NCBI RefSeq assembly: GCF_016862375.1
Contig: NZ_BOMV01000055.1
Span: 62,001-126,000, forward strand
From: Paractinoplanes rishiriensis
GTDB taxonomy: Bacteria; Actinomycetota; Actinomycetes; Mycobacteriales; Micromonosporaceae
Direction: 5' to 3'
DNA length: 64,000 nt
This document shows positions 35,605 to 45,186 of the stretch, in pieces. Within the stretch, counting starts at the first letter, position 1. Each line of letters starts with the position of its first letter. The notes under the pieces are model-generated. The model was not told where the DNA came from. It ran no database searches and worked only from the letters and a program-made list of their open reading frames with translations. The translations under genes were made by a program, and so were the position numbers.

Positions 35605-38553
35605 ATGTTTTTGGTGAGTTGGGGCGCCGTGCGCCGGCGGACCGGCGCGGCGCTGGCGGTGCTGGTGCTGGCCACCATCGCGGCCACGGCCGCGGCGGCC
35701 GCCCCGTGGTACGGGCTGACCGTGGCCACCCGGGCGGCCGGTGCCGAGGTGACCGCCCGGCCGGACGCCGAACAGGTGATCACGGTGCACCGGCCCGGCC
35801 GGCCGACCGGCGGCGACCCGCGCCGGGCGCTGGACGAGTTCGCCGGCACGGTGCGCGGGCTGCTGCCGCTGCCCGGTGCCACCCCGGTCCTCGGCCTGGT
35901 GCAGGACACCACCTACCTCGACCGGCAGCGCGGCAACAGCGTGTCCGACCTGCCGCTGGCGTACCGGGACGGCTTCTGCGCGAACGTGCGGCTCACCGGC
36001 ACCTGCCCGGACCGCCCGGACACCGTGGCGATCAGCGGCGACGCGGCCCGCCGGCTCGGCCTGGCCCCCGGCGGCACGCTGCCGGTGCGGCCCGGCGGCG
36101 CGGTCGACGAGATCCCGCTGCGGATCACCGGCGTGTACGAGCCCACCGGCGGCACCTACTGGTCCGACCCGCTGTTCCGCAGCCGGGGCGACCTCGACCC
36201 GGCGTTCACGTCGCTGGACACGTTCCGCCGGCCGCGGCTGGACACACCGATCCTCGGGTACGCGCTGCCGGTCCCCCTCCCGCTGCTGCGCGGCGACAAC
36301 CTGTACGACCTCAACGGCGTCCTGAACGCGGCCGGCCCCCGGTTCGCGGCCGCCCAGCTCGACCTGGACAACCCGACCGGCAAGCTGTTCGACGCGGTGC
36401 TGGCCGACCGGGTCACCGTGCTGCGCAACGTGCTGATCGCGCTCGGCCAGCTGCTGGTGCTGGCCTGGTTCGCGCTGGCGCTGGCGGCCCGGCTCACCGG
36501 CCGGGACCGGCGGGCCGACGCGGGTCTGCTGCGGCTGCGCGGCACGCCCCGCGGCGGCCTGCTGCGGCTCGCCCTCGGCCAGCACGTGGTGCCGCTGGCC
36601 GGCGCCGCCGTGCTCGGCCTGCCGCTGGGCATCGCCGCGTCCGGGCTGGTGGCCGGCGGGCTGCCGATCCGCGCCGAGTGGTGGCCGGCGCTGGCGTTCT
36701 CGGCCGGCGCGGTGGCCGCGGCGCTCGGCGTCGGCCTGCTGGTGCTCACCGCGGTCGACCTGTACGCGCAGCGGGCGCCGGTGATCGCGCTGCTGCGCCG
36801 GGTCCCCGCGGTCCGCAGCGACTGGCGCTCCCGGTTCGTCGACCTCACCTTCCTGGCGCTCGCCGCCGGCGCCGTCTACCAGGCCCGCACCGGCGGCCCG
36901 GACAGCGGCCTCGGCATCGCGGCACCCGCCCTGGTGGCGCTCGCGGTCGGCCTGCTGCTGGCCCGGCTGCTGCGCCGGCTCACCGACCGGGCCGGCGCCG
37001 GGGCGGTCCGGGCGGGCCGGCTGCGGTTCGGGCTGGCCGCCGTGCAGGTGTCCCGCCAGCCCGGCACCGACCGGGTGTTCGCCCTGCTGGTGGTGTCGGT
37101 GGCACTGCTCGCGCTGACCGCCGGCGGGGTGCAGGCCGGCCAGCGGGAACGCGCCGACCGCGGCGACGTCGAGCTGGGCGCGGCCCGGGTGCTCACCGTC
37201 CGGGCCGAGTCCCGCACCGCGCTCCAGCGGGCGGTCCGCGCCGCTGACCCGGCCGGCACCAGCGCGATGGCCGCGGTCCTGGACACCACGACCCGGCCCG
37301 CGGTGCTGGCGGTCGACAGCGCGCGCCTGGCCGCGGTCGCCACCTGGCGCCCCGAGTACGGCCCGGTGGACGCCCTGCCGGCCGCGGTCGCGGCGGCCCG
37401 GCTGCCGGCCGCCGCCCCGCTGGTCACCGGCCGCACGCTGGCCGTGCGGGTGGTGCGCGGCCCGGCCGGCCCGGGCCTGCTCGGCGCGGCCCTCCAGCAC
37501 GAGGGCACCGGCGCCGGCATCCGGGTGGAGTTCCGCGGCCTGCGCCCCGGCGCCCAGGAGGTCACCGCCGCCACCCCGGCCTGCGCGGTCCCGCCCGGCT
37601 GCCGCCTGGTGGGCTGGAAGCTGTTCCCCGGCGGCCGGCTCACGGTGGCTGCGGTGTCCCAACGCGACCCCGCGGCGACCATCATGGACGGTGCGGCATT
37701 GGCGGACGTGAGCCGCTGGCACGCCGGATTCGTCGACCGGGCACCGTTCGTGGCCGCCGGCGACGGCCTGGCGCTGGCCGCCGGCAAGGACACCGGCACC
37801 GACGTCACGCTGGTCGACGCGCCGCTGCCGGTGCCCGTGGTGCTGGCCGGCGCGCGGCCCGAGGGCTGGCGGTTCGACGACGCGCTGTCCGGCCGGTTCG
37901 GCGGCACGGTCACCCCGGTCCGCGCGGTGGCCACCGTGGGCGTGCTGCCGGTGCTGGGCCGCGACGGCATGCTCACCGACCTGGACACGGCCCGCCGGGT
38001 GGCCGGCGACGCCGACCTGGGCGGGACGTTCCAGGTGTGGCTGGCACCGGATGCGCCGCCCGGCCTGCCGGCCGCTCTGGAGGCCAACGGCCTGACCGTG
38101 CTGTCCGACCGCACCGCCGCCGCCCGGGTGGCCGAACTGGCCGCCGCCGGCGACGTGATCACCGCGCCGTTCGTGCTGTTCGCGGCCGCGATGGCGGTGC
38201 TGCTGGCGGCGGCGATGGTGGCGGTGGCCGCGACCGCCGAGCGCGAGCCGCAGATCGCCATGCTGCGCTCGTTGCGCCTGCAGGGCGTGTCCCGCGGCCT
38301 GGCCGCGACCGCCGGCTACGCGGGCGTCGCCGCGCTGGTACCGGCCGGCGTGGCCGGTGGCGTGCTGGCCGCGCTGCTGGCCCGCCCGCTGGCCGGCCTG
38401 GCCGCGCCCCCGTTCCCGGACGGCTGGCGGGTGCTCGCGCCGCCGGGCCTGCTCGACCCCCCGCTGCTGGCGGGCGCCGCGGCGGCCGCCCTGTTCGCCT
38501 TCGGCCTGGCCGGCTGGCTGGGCACCCGCGGCCTGCGGGCGGGCCTCCGATGA
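35605..38553 (+). CDS. large FtsX-type ABC permease
   Basis: 982 residues. An N-terminal helix (15-30) is followed by a large extracytoplasmic domain, then two blocks of FtsX-like membrane helices: about 270-460 (VTVLRNVLIALGQLLVLAWFALALAARLTGRDRR, then LRRVPAVRSDW) and about 850-975 near the C-terminus, ending LGTRGLRAGLR. This is the MacB/FtsX permease plan used for lipoprotein or lipid release and peptide export, not import. No ATP-binding subunit is encoded nearby. It sits 15 bp after the ECF42 gene. Confidence 0.85.
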   Translation: MFLVSWGAVRRRTGAALAVLVLATIAATAAAAAPWYGLTVATRAAGAEVTARPDAEQVITVHRPGRPTGGDPRRALDEFAGTVRGLLPLPGATPVLGLVQDTTYLDRQRGNSVSDLPLAYRDGFCANVRLTGTCPDRPDTVAISGDAARRLGLAPGGTLPVRPGGAVDEIPLRITGVYEPTGGTYWSDPLFRSRGDLDPAFTSLDTFRRPRLDTPILGYALPVPLPLLRGDNLYDLNGVLNAAGPRFAAAQLDLDNPTGKLFDAVLADRVTVLRNVLIALGQLLVLAWFALALAARLTGRDRRADAGLLRLRGTPRGGLLRLALGQHVVPLAGAAVLGLPLGIAASGLVAGGLPIRAEWWPALAFSAGAVAAALGVGLLVLTAVDLYAQRAPVIALLRRVPAVRSDWRSRFVDLTFLALAAGAVYQARTGGPDSGLGIAAPALVALAVGLLLARLLRRLTDRAGAGAVRAGRLRFGLAAVQVSRQPGTDRVFALLVVSVALLALTAGGVQAGQRERADRGDVELGAARVLTVRAESRTALQRAVRAADPAGTSAMAAVLDTTTRPAVLAVDSARLAAVATWRPEYGPVDALPAAVAAARLPAAAPLVTGRTLAVRVVRGPAGPGLLGAALQHEGTGAGIRVEFRGLRPGAQEVTAATPACAVPPGCRLVGWKLFPGGRLTVAAVSQRDPAATIMDGAALADVSRWHAGFVDRAPFVAAGDGLALAAGKDTGTDVTLVDAPLPVPVVLAGARPEGWRFDDALSGRFGGTVTPVRAVATVGVLPVLGRDGMLTDLDTARRVAGDADLGGTFQVWLAPDAPPGLPAALEANGLTVLSDRTAAARVAELAAAGDVITAPFVLFAAAMAVLLAAAMVAVAATAEREPQIAMLRSLRLQGVSRGLAATAGYAGVAALVPAGVAGGVLAALLARPLAGLAAPPFPDGWRVLAPPGLLDPPLLAGAAAAALFAFGLAGWLGTRGLRAGLR

Positions 38554-38615
38554 CCCGCCACGACAGGCCGGCCGGCATCCCGGCGGCGGCGCGCCCGCGG
38601 GCAGGCCTCCGATGA
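38550..38615 (+). CDS. 21-codon linker reading frame between the two permeases
   Basis: Starts at the ATGA overlap with the first permease's stop and ends at the ATGA overlap with the second permease's start. It runs MTRHDRPAGIPAAARPRAGLR; the final RAGLR-stop repeats the end of the first permease, showing it arose by a local duplication of the gene end. It probably acts to keep ribosomes coupled rather than to make a useful peptide. Confidence 0.4.
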   Translation: MTRHDRPAGIPAAARPRAGLR

Positions 38616-41593
38616 TCCGCCTCGTCCTCGCCATGGTGTGGAGCCGGCGCGGCCAGGCCGCGGCGCTCGCCCTGCTGGCCATGCTCGGGGTGGCCGCCGC
38701 GGTGGCCGCCCCCGCCTACCTGCGGGCCGCCGACCGCGCCGTCGCCGCCGGTCAGGTCGCGATCGCCACCTCCGCCGAGCGCAGCCTCACCCTGATCGCC
38801 CTGCAGCACGACACCCGCCGCGGCCAGGAGTTCCCGGCCGACGTGGCGCTGCCCGACACCGGCGACTCGCTGGCCGGCCTGCCCGGGTTCGACTACGTCT
38901 ACTCGGCCGAGTTCCCCACCGTCGGGATGGAGCCGGACGAGCGCTACCGCACCCGGCTCGTCTATCGCCAGGACGCCTGCGCGCACCTCACCATCACGGC
39001 GGGGCGCTGCCTGATCGGCGAGTCCGACGTGGTGCTCGGCGAGCAGACCGCGCGCCGGCTGGGACTCGTGCCCGGCGACACGGTGTCGCTCAGCTATGCG
39101 CGGTTCGTGAAGGGCCCGCCGCAGAGCACGTTCCTCCCGGACGGCACCGCGAAACGGTTCCTGGTCACCGGCGTCTACCGGGTGCCGGACCCCGGCGCGG
39201 CCTACTGGGGGCAGCACAACTACTTCGGGGGCGACACCGGCGACCGGCCCGGCGAGCCCGCGTTCGTCACCAACGCCTCGGTGACCGCCATGGACCGGGG
39301 CATCGTCACCCAGCGGCTGGACGGCACCACCACGGCCGGCGCGCTCGACGTCGACCGGCTGCCCGCGGTCCAGGCCGGGCTGGCCGGGCTGCGCGCCGAG
39401 GTGCAGCGGCTGGGCGGCGGCGTCGAGCTGGAGAGCGGCCTGCCCAGCCTGCTCGACCGGATCGACGCGGGCCGCACCGCCGGGCACCGGATCGTGCCGG
39501 TGCTCGCGGTCAGCCTGGTGCTGCTCGCCTGCCTCACCATCTATCTCGCGGTCGGCTACGGCACCGAGGGCCGCCGCCCCGAACTCGCCCTGGTGGCGCT
39601 GCGCGGTGCCCGGCGCGGTCAGCGCTGGTGGCTGGCCACCGGCGAGAACCTGGTGGCGATCCTGGCCGGGACCGTCGCCGGGTGCCTGGCCGGGCAGTTG
39701 CTGGTGGACGCGTTCGCGGCCTGGCGGTTCCCCGGCCTGGGTGCCGATCCCGGCCTGGACGCGCTGCGCTGGGCCCCGGTCGCCGCCGCGGCCGCGCTGT
39801 TCACCACGCTGCTGGCCGAGCGCCGCCAGCTGGGCCGCCCGGTCGCCGAACTGTTGCGCCGGGTGCCGCCGTCCGGCAGCACCGCCACCGCGGTGGCCGC
39901 CGAGGCGGTTTTCGTGCTGCTCGCCGCCGCCGCGGTGGTCCAGTTGCTGACCACCGGCGGCAGCCTGACCGGGGTGGGCACGTTCGCGACCGGGCTGGTG
40001 CTGGTGGCGGCCGCCCTGGTCACCGCGCGCCTGCTGCTGCCGTGGGCCACCGTGTTCGCCCGCCGGCAGTTGCGCCGGGGCCGGGTCGGCGCCGCGCTGG
40101 CCGGCTACCAGCTGTCCCGGCGACCCGGTGGGGTCCGGCTTTTCGCGCTTCTCACGGCCGCGGTCGCGGTTGTCGGGTACGCGGCAGCGGCCGTCGACGT
40201 GGCGGCCCGGGGCCGGGCCGAGCAGGCCGGCGTGGGCACCGGCGCGGCCCGGGTGGTGTCGGTCGGCCCGGTGAGCCGGCAGGGCCTGCTCGCCGCGGTC
40301 CGCCGGATTGACCCGGACGGCACGTTCGCGATGGCCGCGGTCCGGCTGCCCGGCGCCATCGACCGCGCACCGGTGCTGGCCGTCGACACCACCCGGCTCG
40401 CCGCGGTGGCCACCTGGGCCGGCTCCGGGCCGGCCGCGGAGCGGGCCGGGCCGCGGCTGCACCCGGCCGCCCCGACCGGTCACCCGGTACGCGGCGGCCG
40501 GCTCGCGGTCGACGTCACGACCGCCGGGCTCGCGGCCGGCAAGCCGCTGCTGCTGACCCTGGTGCTGTCGCCGGCCGGCGGGCTGGCCGACGAGGAGGTC
40601 AGCCTCGGCGAGCTGCGGCCCGGCCGGCACACCTATGCGCAGGACACCCCGGCCTGCGCGACCGCATCCTGCGACCTCAAGGCGGTGCGGATCGCCGGCT
40701 ACCCCGGCTCGCTGGAGCTGACCGGCACGTTCACCCTGCACACGGTCGGCGGCGCGCCGCTGCCGGCCGGCTGGCGGGTCACCGAGGGCGGCCGGGTCAC
40801 CGCCGGCCCGGACGGCCTGGACATCGAGATCACCTCGCTGAACGGGCTGCCGCTCGGCCTGGCCGTGCAGCCCGGCGACGTGCCCGACCCGATGCCGGTC
40901 GCGGTTGCCGGCGCCGTCCCGGCCTCGGTCACCGGCCTGGACGGCCGGCCGGTGCCGGTCGGCGCGGCGCTGACCCTGCCCGCGGTGCCCGGCGTCGGCA
41001 CCCCGGGGGTGCTGGCCGACCTCGACTACGCCGACCGGCTCGCCGTGGACGGCGCGCCGAGCAGCACCGGCCAGGTGTGGCTGGCGGCCGGCGCCCCGGC
41101 CGACGTGCTCACCCGGCTGCGCGACGCCGGGCTGGTGGTCACGTCCGACGTGCGGGCCCGGGACGTGCGCTCCGGCCTGGACGAGCAGGGCCCGGCGCTG
41201 GCGCTCTGGTTCTATGTGATCGTCGCGGCTCTCGCCACCGCGTTGGCGGCCGGCGCGCTGGTGCTGGCCGCCACGGTCGACCGGGCCCGCCGGGTCGAGG
41301 ACCTCTCGGCGCTGCGCGGCCAGGGCCTGGACCGCTCGGCGGTGCGCCAGTCCACGCTCTGGACGTATCCGGTGCTGGTCGGCGCCGCGGTGCTGGCCGG
41401 CACCGGCATCGCGCTGCTCGGCTGGCGGCTCACCGGCTGGGCGCTGCCGCTGGCCGGCATCGCGCCGCCGCCGATCCCGCTGCCGCTGCTCCCCCGGCCC
41501 GGCACGATGGCGGCCACCGCCGCCCTCGCGTTCGCGATCCTGGCCGGGGTGGCCGTGCTGGCCGGCCGGCGCACCCTGCGCGCCATCCGCTAG
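38612..41593 (+). CDS. large FtsX-type ABC permease, second subunit
   Basis: 993 residues, the same plan as the upstream permease: first helix MIRLVLAMVWSRRGQAAALALLAMLGVAAAVAAPAYL, an extracytoplasmic domain with a Cys pair (CAHLTITAGRC), an FtsX block at about 295-480, and a last block at about 865-985 ending GRRTLRAIR. The two probably form a heterodimer. An ATPase must come from elsewhere. The start is set by the ATGA overlap with the 21-codon frame. Confidence 0.85.
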   Translation: MIRLVLAMVWSRRGQAAALALLAMLGVAAAVAAPAYLRAADRAVAAGQVAIATSAERSLTLIALQHDTRRGQEFPADVALPDTGDSLAGLPGFDYVYSAEFPTVGMEPDERYRTRLVYRQDACAHLTITAGRCLIGESDVVLGEQTARRLGLVPGDTVSLSYARFVKGPPQSTFLPDGTAKRFLVTGVYRVPDPGAAYWGQHNYFGGDTGDRPGEPAFVTNASVTAMDRGIVTQRLDGTTTAGALDVDRLPAVQAGLAGLRAEVQRLGGGVELESGLPSLLDRIDAGRTAGHRIVPVLAVSLVLLACLTIYLAVGYGTEGRRPELALVALRGARRGQRWWLATGENLVAILAGTVAGCLAGQLLVDAFAAWRFPGLGADPGLDALRWAPVAAAAALFTTLLAERRQLGRPVAELLRRVPPSGSTATAVAAEAVFVLLAAAAVVQLLTTGGSLTGVGTFATGLVLVAAALVTARLLLPWATVFARRQLRRGRVGAALAGYQLSRRPGGVRLFALLTAAVAVVGYAAAAVDVAARGRAEQAGVGTGAARVVSVGPVSRQGLLAAVRRIDPDGTFAMAAVRLPGAIDRAPVLAVDTTRLAAVATWAGSGPAAERAGPRLHPAAPTGHPVRGGRLAVDVTTAGLAAGKPLLLTLVLSPAGGLADEEVSLGELRPGRHTYAQDTPACATASCDLKAVRIAGYPGSLELTGTFTLHTVGGAPLPAGWRVTEGGRVTAGPDGLDIEITSLNGLPLGLAVQPGDVPDPMPVAVAGAVPASVTGLDGRPVPVGAALTLPAVPGVGTPGVLADLDYADRLAVDGAPSSTGQVWLAAGAPADVLTRLRDAGLVVTSDVRARDVRSGLDEQGPALALWFYVIVAALATALAAGALVLAATVDRARRVEDLSALRGQGLDRSAVRQSTLWTYPVLVGAAVLAGTGIALLGWRLTGWALPLAGIAPPPIPLPLLPRPGTMAATAALAFAILAGVAVLAGRRTLRAIR

Positions 41594-41618
41594 TCACTAG
41601 ACCCGATGATCAGGCCCA

Positions 41619-42132
41619 GATGCTGCTCTCTCTGGTGCCGCCCGCCCAGGCCGGCGCCACCCGGGTCAGGTGCTCCCGGGTGAGAAAGGCGTGCCGCAGG
41701 TCGCCGGGCAGGCCCTGTGGCAGCGGGAGCGCGGCGGCCTCAACCGGGTCGCGAGCTCAAGAGGCGGCTCGACGAGGCGCGGGCCGAGCTGGAGCGCAGC
41801 GCGACGCCGAGTGGGAGCACACCGGCCAGCGCGGGCGGACGGTCTACGAGCTCACCCCGGCCAGCCGGGGTGAGCCGGAGCAGTGGCTGGGCCGGCCGCC
41901 GGCGCCGCGCACCACCGAGTTCGAGGGCATGGTCAAGGGTGTTCTTCGCCGACGCCGGCTCGCTCGACCAGTTGCTGGCCACCCTCGACCGGATCGAGGA
42001 CGAGGCGGCCGGGCGGCTCGCCACGCTGGCCGAACTCGCCGGGCGCGCGAGCAGGCCGGCCAGTGGCACATGGCGGCCGGTCCCGGCGGCTGGGACCCGG
42101 CAAAGGTCTTACAACAGCTCGCGACCGGATAG
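41619..42132 (+). pseudogene. decayed PadR-like regulator
   Basis: PadR-like text is scattered over frames: MLLSLVPP at the start, LWQRERGGLNRV, then GRTVYELTPASRGEPEQWLGRPPAPRTTEFEGMVKG. One extra G at about 41940 shifts to VFFADAGSLDQLLATLDRIEDEAAGRLATLAEL, and a later shift near 42046 gives EQAGQWHMAAG. PadR regulators commonly neighbour FtsX-type ABC operons; this one is clearly non-functional. Confidence 0.7.
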
Positions 42133-42169
42133 GGTCAGGTCCGCCGATCGGGCGCCGAATAAGGCTGCC

Positions 42170-44161
42170 GTGAGTGACGTCAACCGTACCGGCGTGCCCG
42201 GAACCCGACGCTGGGTGACCCGGCGCCTGGCCAGCCGCGCCCTGGCACGGACGGCCATCGCCGGCACCGCCGTCGGCATCGCGGTGCTGGCGACGCTCGC
42301 CGTGGTGGGTTCCGCGGTGACCTCGGACGCCACCACCCAGGTGCGCCGGGCCCAGGAGATCACCCGGGCCTGGAACAACATCTCCAGCCACATCAACGGG
42401 CAGGACGCGGCGCTGCGCGGCTTCCTGGCCACCGGTGGCACTCAGTACCGGCGCTCCCAGCTCGATCAGACCATCGACTCGGCGCGCAGCGACCTGGACT
42501 GGCTCCAGGAGCACGACGCCATCGACCGGGTCGAGCTCGACGTCATCCGGGGCGCGTACGCCAACTACAGCCGCATCGTCGTGCAGATCATGGCGATGGT
42601 CGGCCGGGAGGCCAGCGTCCAGGGGTACGCCGAACTCGCCTCGCTGGCCTTCGCCCCGCTGCGCGACGAGGTGCTGGAGAACGTCCGGCACAACGACGAC
42701 AAGCTCACCGGCTACCTGGCCGGCGTGGACCAGCGCACGGCGTTCCAGCGCATGGTGGCCGCGATCATCATCCCGTTCTGCGCCGTGGTCTTCGGTCTCT
42801 GCGCCGTCGTGCTGGTCGGCTACCAGCGGCGGGCCGAGCGGCAGGCGGCGAGCCGGCTGCACGACGCCACCCACGACCCGCTCACCGGGCTGGGCAACCG
42901 CACGCTGCTCGGCGAGCGGCTGCGGACCGCGATCGGGAACACCGACGACGCGGGCGAGCCGTTCTGCCTGCTGCTCATCGACCTCGACCGGTTCAAGGAG
43001 GTCAACGACACGCTCGGCCACCACTGCGGCGACCAGCTGCTGGTCGGCGTCGCCGAGCGCCTGGTCGGCGCGTCCCGCGAGGGCGACGAGGTGGTCCGGC
43101 TGGGCGGCGACGAGTTCGCCCTGGTGATGCCGAACACGCCGGACCGGGCCGGCGCGCTGGAGGCGGCCCGGCGGGTGCTCGCCGCGCTGCGCCAGCCGAT
43201 GGACCTGGACGGCATCACGGTCGACGTCGACGCCAGCATCGGCGTCTCGCTCTACCCCGCCGACGGCACCGACGCACCCGGCCTGCTCCGGCACGCCGAC
43301 GTGGCGATGTACACCGCGAAGCGGGCGCACGCCGGCGTCGCCGCGTACGACCCGGACCAGGACCAGAACGACGCCAACAAGCTGACCATGCAGAGCGACC
43401 TGCGCCAGGGCGTGTCCCGTGGCGAGCTGGTGCTGTACTACCAGCCCAAGATCGACATGGCGACCGGGCAGCCGAGCGGCATGGAGGCACTGCTGCGCTG
43501 GCAGCACCCGCAGCTCGGGCTGCTGGCGCCGGACCGGTTCATCCCGATGGCCGAGGAGACCGGGCTGATCGACCTGATCACCACCGAGGTCCTGGACATG
43601 GCCCTGCGCCAGGTGCGGGAGTGGTACGACGCCGGCCGCGCGCTGCGGGTCTCGGTCAACGTGGCGGCCCGCTCGCTGTTCGACGTGACCTTCCCGGAGC
43701 AGGTCGTCGCCGCCCTCGAGCGGTACGACGTACCACCGGAACTGCTCACCCTGGAGATCACCGAGACCGCGCTGATCGCCGACCCGGAGCGGGCCAACCT
43801 GGTGCTCGAACGGCTGCGCGCGCACGGGGTCGACATCTCGATCGACGACTTCGGCACCGGCTACTCGTCGATCGCGCACCTGCGGGCCATGCCGCCGCAC
43901 GAGCTCAAGATCGACCGCAGCTTCGTGATGCGGATGTGCACCGACGCGCGGGACGAGACCATCGTGCGGGCCGTGGTCGAGCTGGCCAAGGGGCTCAACC
44001 TGCGGGTGGTCGCCGAGGGCGTGGAGGACGCAGGCGCGTTCGAGGCGCTCAGCGCGCTGGGCTGCGACGAGGCACAGGGCTACCACATCAGCCGGCCGCT
44101 GCCGCCCGCCGAGCTGGCGGCCTGGCTGGAGACGGTGCACGAGAATGTGATGGTTGCCTGA
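42170..44161 (+). CDS. membrane GGDEF-EAL cyclic-di-GMP protein
   Basis: 663 residues from a GTG. TM1 at about 22-42, an extracytoplasmic helical domain to about 190, TM2 at about 195-218, GGDEF at 312-316 (RLGGDEFALV) with an inhibitory REGD site 5 residues before it, and EAL at 439-441 (MEALLRW). Catalytic EAL residues appear intact: SVNVAARSL, LEITETAL, DDFGTGYSS, LKIDRSF, EGVED. Both synthesis and breakdown of c-di-GMP are possible. The gene ends 29 bp before the TRAP-type binding lipoprotein, a likely functional partner. Confidence 0.93.
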   Translation: MSDVNRTGVPGTRRWVTRRLASRALARTAIAGTAVGIAVLATLAVVGSAVTSDATTQVRRAQEITRAWNNISSHINGQDAALRGFLATGGTQYRRSQLDQTIDSARSDLDWLQEHDAIDRVELDVIRGAYANYSRIVVQIMAMVGREASVQGYAELASLAFAPLRDEVLENVRHNDDKLTGYLAGVDQRTAFQRMVAAIIIPFCAVVFGLCAVVLVGYQRRAERQAASRLHDATHDPLTGLGNRTLLGERLRTAIGNTDDAGEPFCLLLIDLDRFKEVNDTLGHHCGDQLLVGVAERLVGASREGDEVVRLGGDEFALVMPNTPDRAGALEAARRVLAALRQPMDLDGITVDVDASIGVSLYPADGTDAPGLLRHADVAMYTAKRAHAGVAAYDPDQDQNDANKLTMQSDLRQGVSRGELVLYYQPKIDMATGQPSGMEALLRWQHPQLGLLAPDRFIPMAEETGLIDLITTEVLDMALRQVREWYDAGRALRVSVNVAARSLFDVTFPEQVVAALERYDVPPELLTLEITETALIADPERANLVLERLRAHGVDISIDDFGTGYSSIAHLRAMPPHELKIDRSFVMRMCTDARDETIVRAVVELAKGLNLRVVAEGVEDAGAFEALSALGCDEAQGYHISRPLPPAELAAWLETVHENVMVA

Positions 44162-44190
44162 ACGTACCGGCGCCACGACGTTACGTTGAG

Positions 44191-45180
44191 GTGGTGGATC
44201 GACGGCACCTGCTGACCCTCGCGCTGGGCGCCACCACGGTCGGCGCCTGCGGCGGCCGGTCGTCCACCACCGGCGGGGACGGGCCGATCGTGGTCAAGGT
44301 CGCCGACGCGGTGCGGGCCACCAACCCGATGGTCGCCGCCGAGCGGTACTTCGCCGAGCAGGTGGGCGCCCTGACCCAGGGGCGGTACCGGGTCGAGGTG
44401 TCGGCCGGCGGCGTGCTGGGCGACGACAACCGGGTCAACGAGATGGTGCGGACCGGTCAGGTCGCGTTCGCCAAGACCCTGGTGAGCAACCTTTCGGCGT
44501 ACGACAAAAGGCTCGGCGTGCTGGGCCTTCCGTACGTGTTCGCGGGTGAGAAGGAATGCATGGCGGCGCTGGACGGCGAACTGGGCCGGCGCTGCGCGAC
44601 GATCCTCTACGAGTCCGGGCTGGTGACGCTGGCCTACTTCTACGGCGGCGAACGCAACCTCTACAACGCCAAGCGTCCGATCCAGACGCCGGCCGACGTG
44701 AAGGGCCTGCGCATCCGGGTGCCGCAGAACATCGTCTCGATCGACATCGTGAACGCGATGGGCGCCAGCGCCGTGCCGATGGCCACCAACGACATCCTGT
44801 CCGCGCTCCAGCAGCAGGTGGTGGACGGCGCCGAGAACAACACCGTCTACTACGTGACCGAGCAGCACGTGGTGTACGCGCCGTACTACTCCCGCACCCG
44901 CCACCAGCAGAGCGTCGACGTGCTGATCGCCAGCCGGAAGTGGCTGTCCGAGCAGCCGGCCGACGTGCAGGACGCGATCAAGGAGGCCGGCCGGCGCACC
45001 CAGACCGAGGAGATCCGGCTCTGGGCACTCGAGTCCACCCGCTCGGTGGACGCCGCCACGGCCCAGGGCGCCAAGGTCAACGACGCCGACGTGGACGCGT
45101 TCCGCCGGGCCGTCGCCCCGGTGCTGCGGGAGCACCGGGGTGCGTTCGGCGACCTGGCGACACTGCTGCCGGACGACTGA
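44191..45180 (+). CDS. DctP-type TRAP solute-binding lipoprotein, orphan
   Basis: 329 residues from GTG 44191 (44194 is also possible). The signal has a lipobox VGAC (Cys20). DctP features: ERYFAEQVGALTQGRYRVEV, GEKECMAALDGELG, KGLRIRVPQNIVSIDIVNAMGASAVPMATNDILSALQQQVVDGAENN, with the conserved Arg for carboxylate binding in LRIRVP. No DctQ/DctM membrane genes are nearby. Position after the GGDEF-EAL receptor suggests it senses a carboxylate or sugar for that receptor. Confidence 0.9.
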   Translation: MVDRRHLLTLALGATTVGACGGRSSTTGGDGPIVVKVADAVRATNPMVAAERYFAEQVGALTQGRYRVEVSAGGVLGDDNRVNEMVRTGQVAFAKTLVSNLSAYDKRLGVLGLPYVFAGEKECMAALDGELGRRCATILYESGLVTLAYFYGGERNLYNAKRPIQTPADVKGLRIRVPQNIVSIDIVNAMGASAVPMATNDILSALQQQVVDGAENNTVYYVTEQHVVYAPYYSRTRHQQSVDVLIASRKWLSEQPADVQDAIKEAGRRTQTEEIRLWALESTRSVDAATAQGAKVNDADVDAFRRAVAPVLREHRGAFGDLATLLPDD

Positions 45181-45186
45181 CTGATC

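Noticed and set aside
35509..38682. Very long open frame (over 1000 codons) on the minus strand opposite the first FtsX permease
   Set aside because: It is the antisense of a gene with clear FtsX features; its product is an Arg/Gly/Gln/Ala-rich low-complexity chain. Long antisense frames are expected at this GC content.
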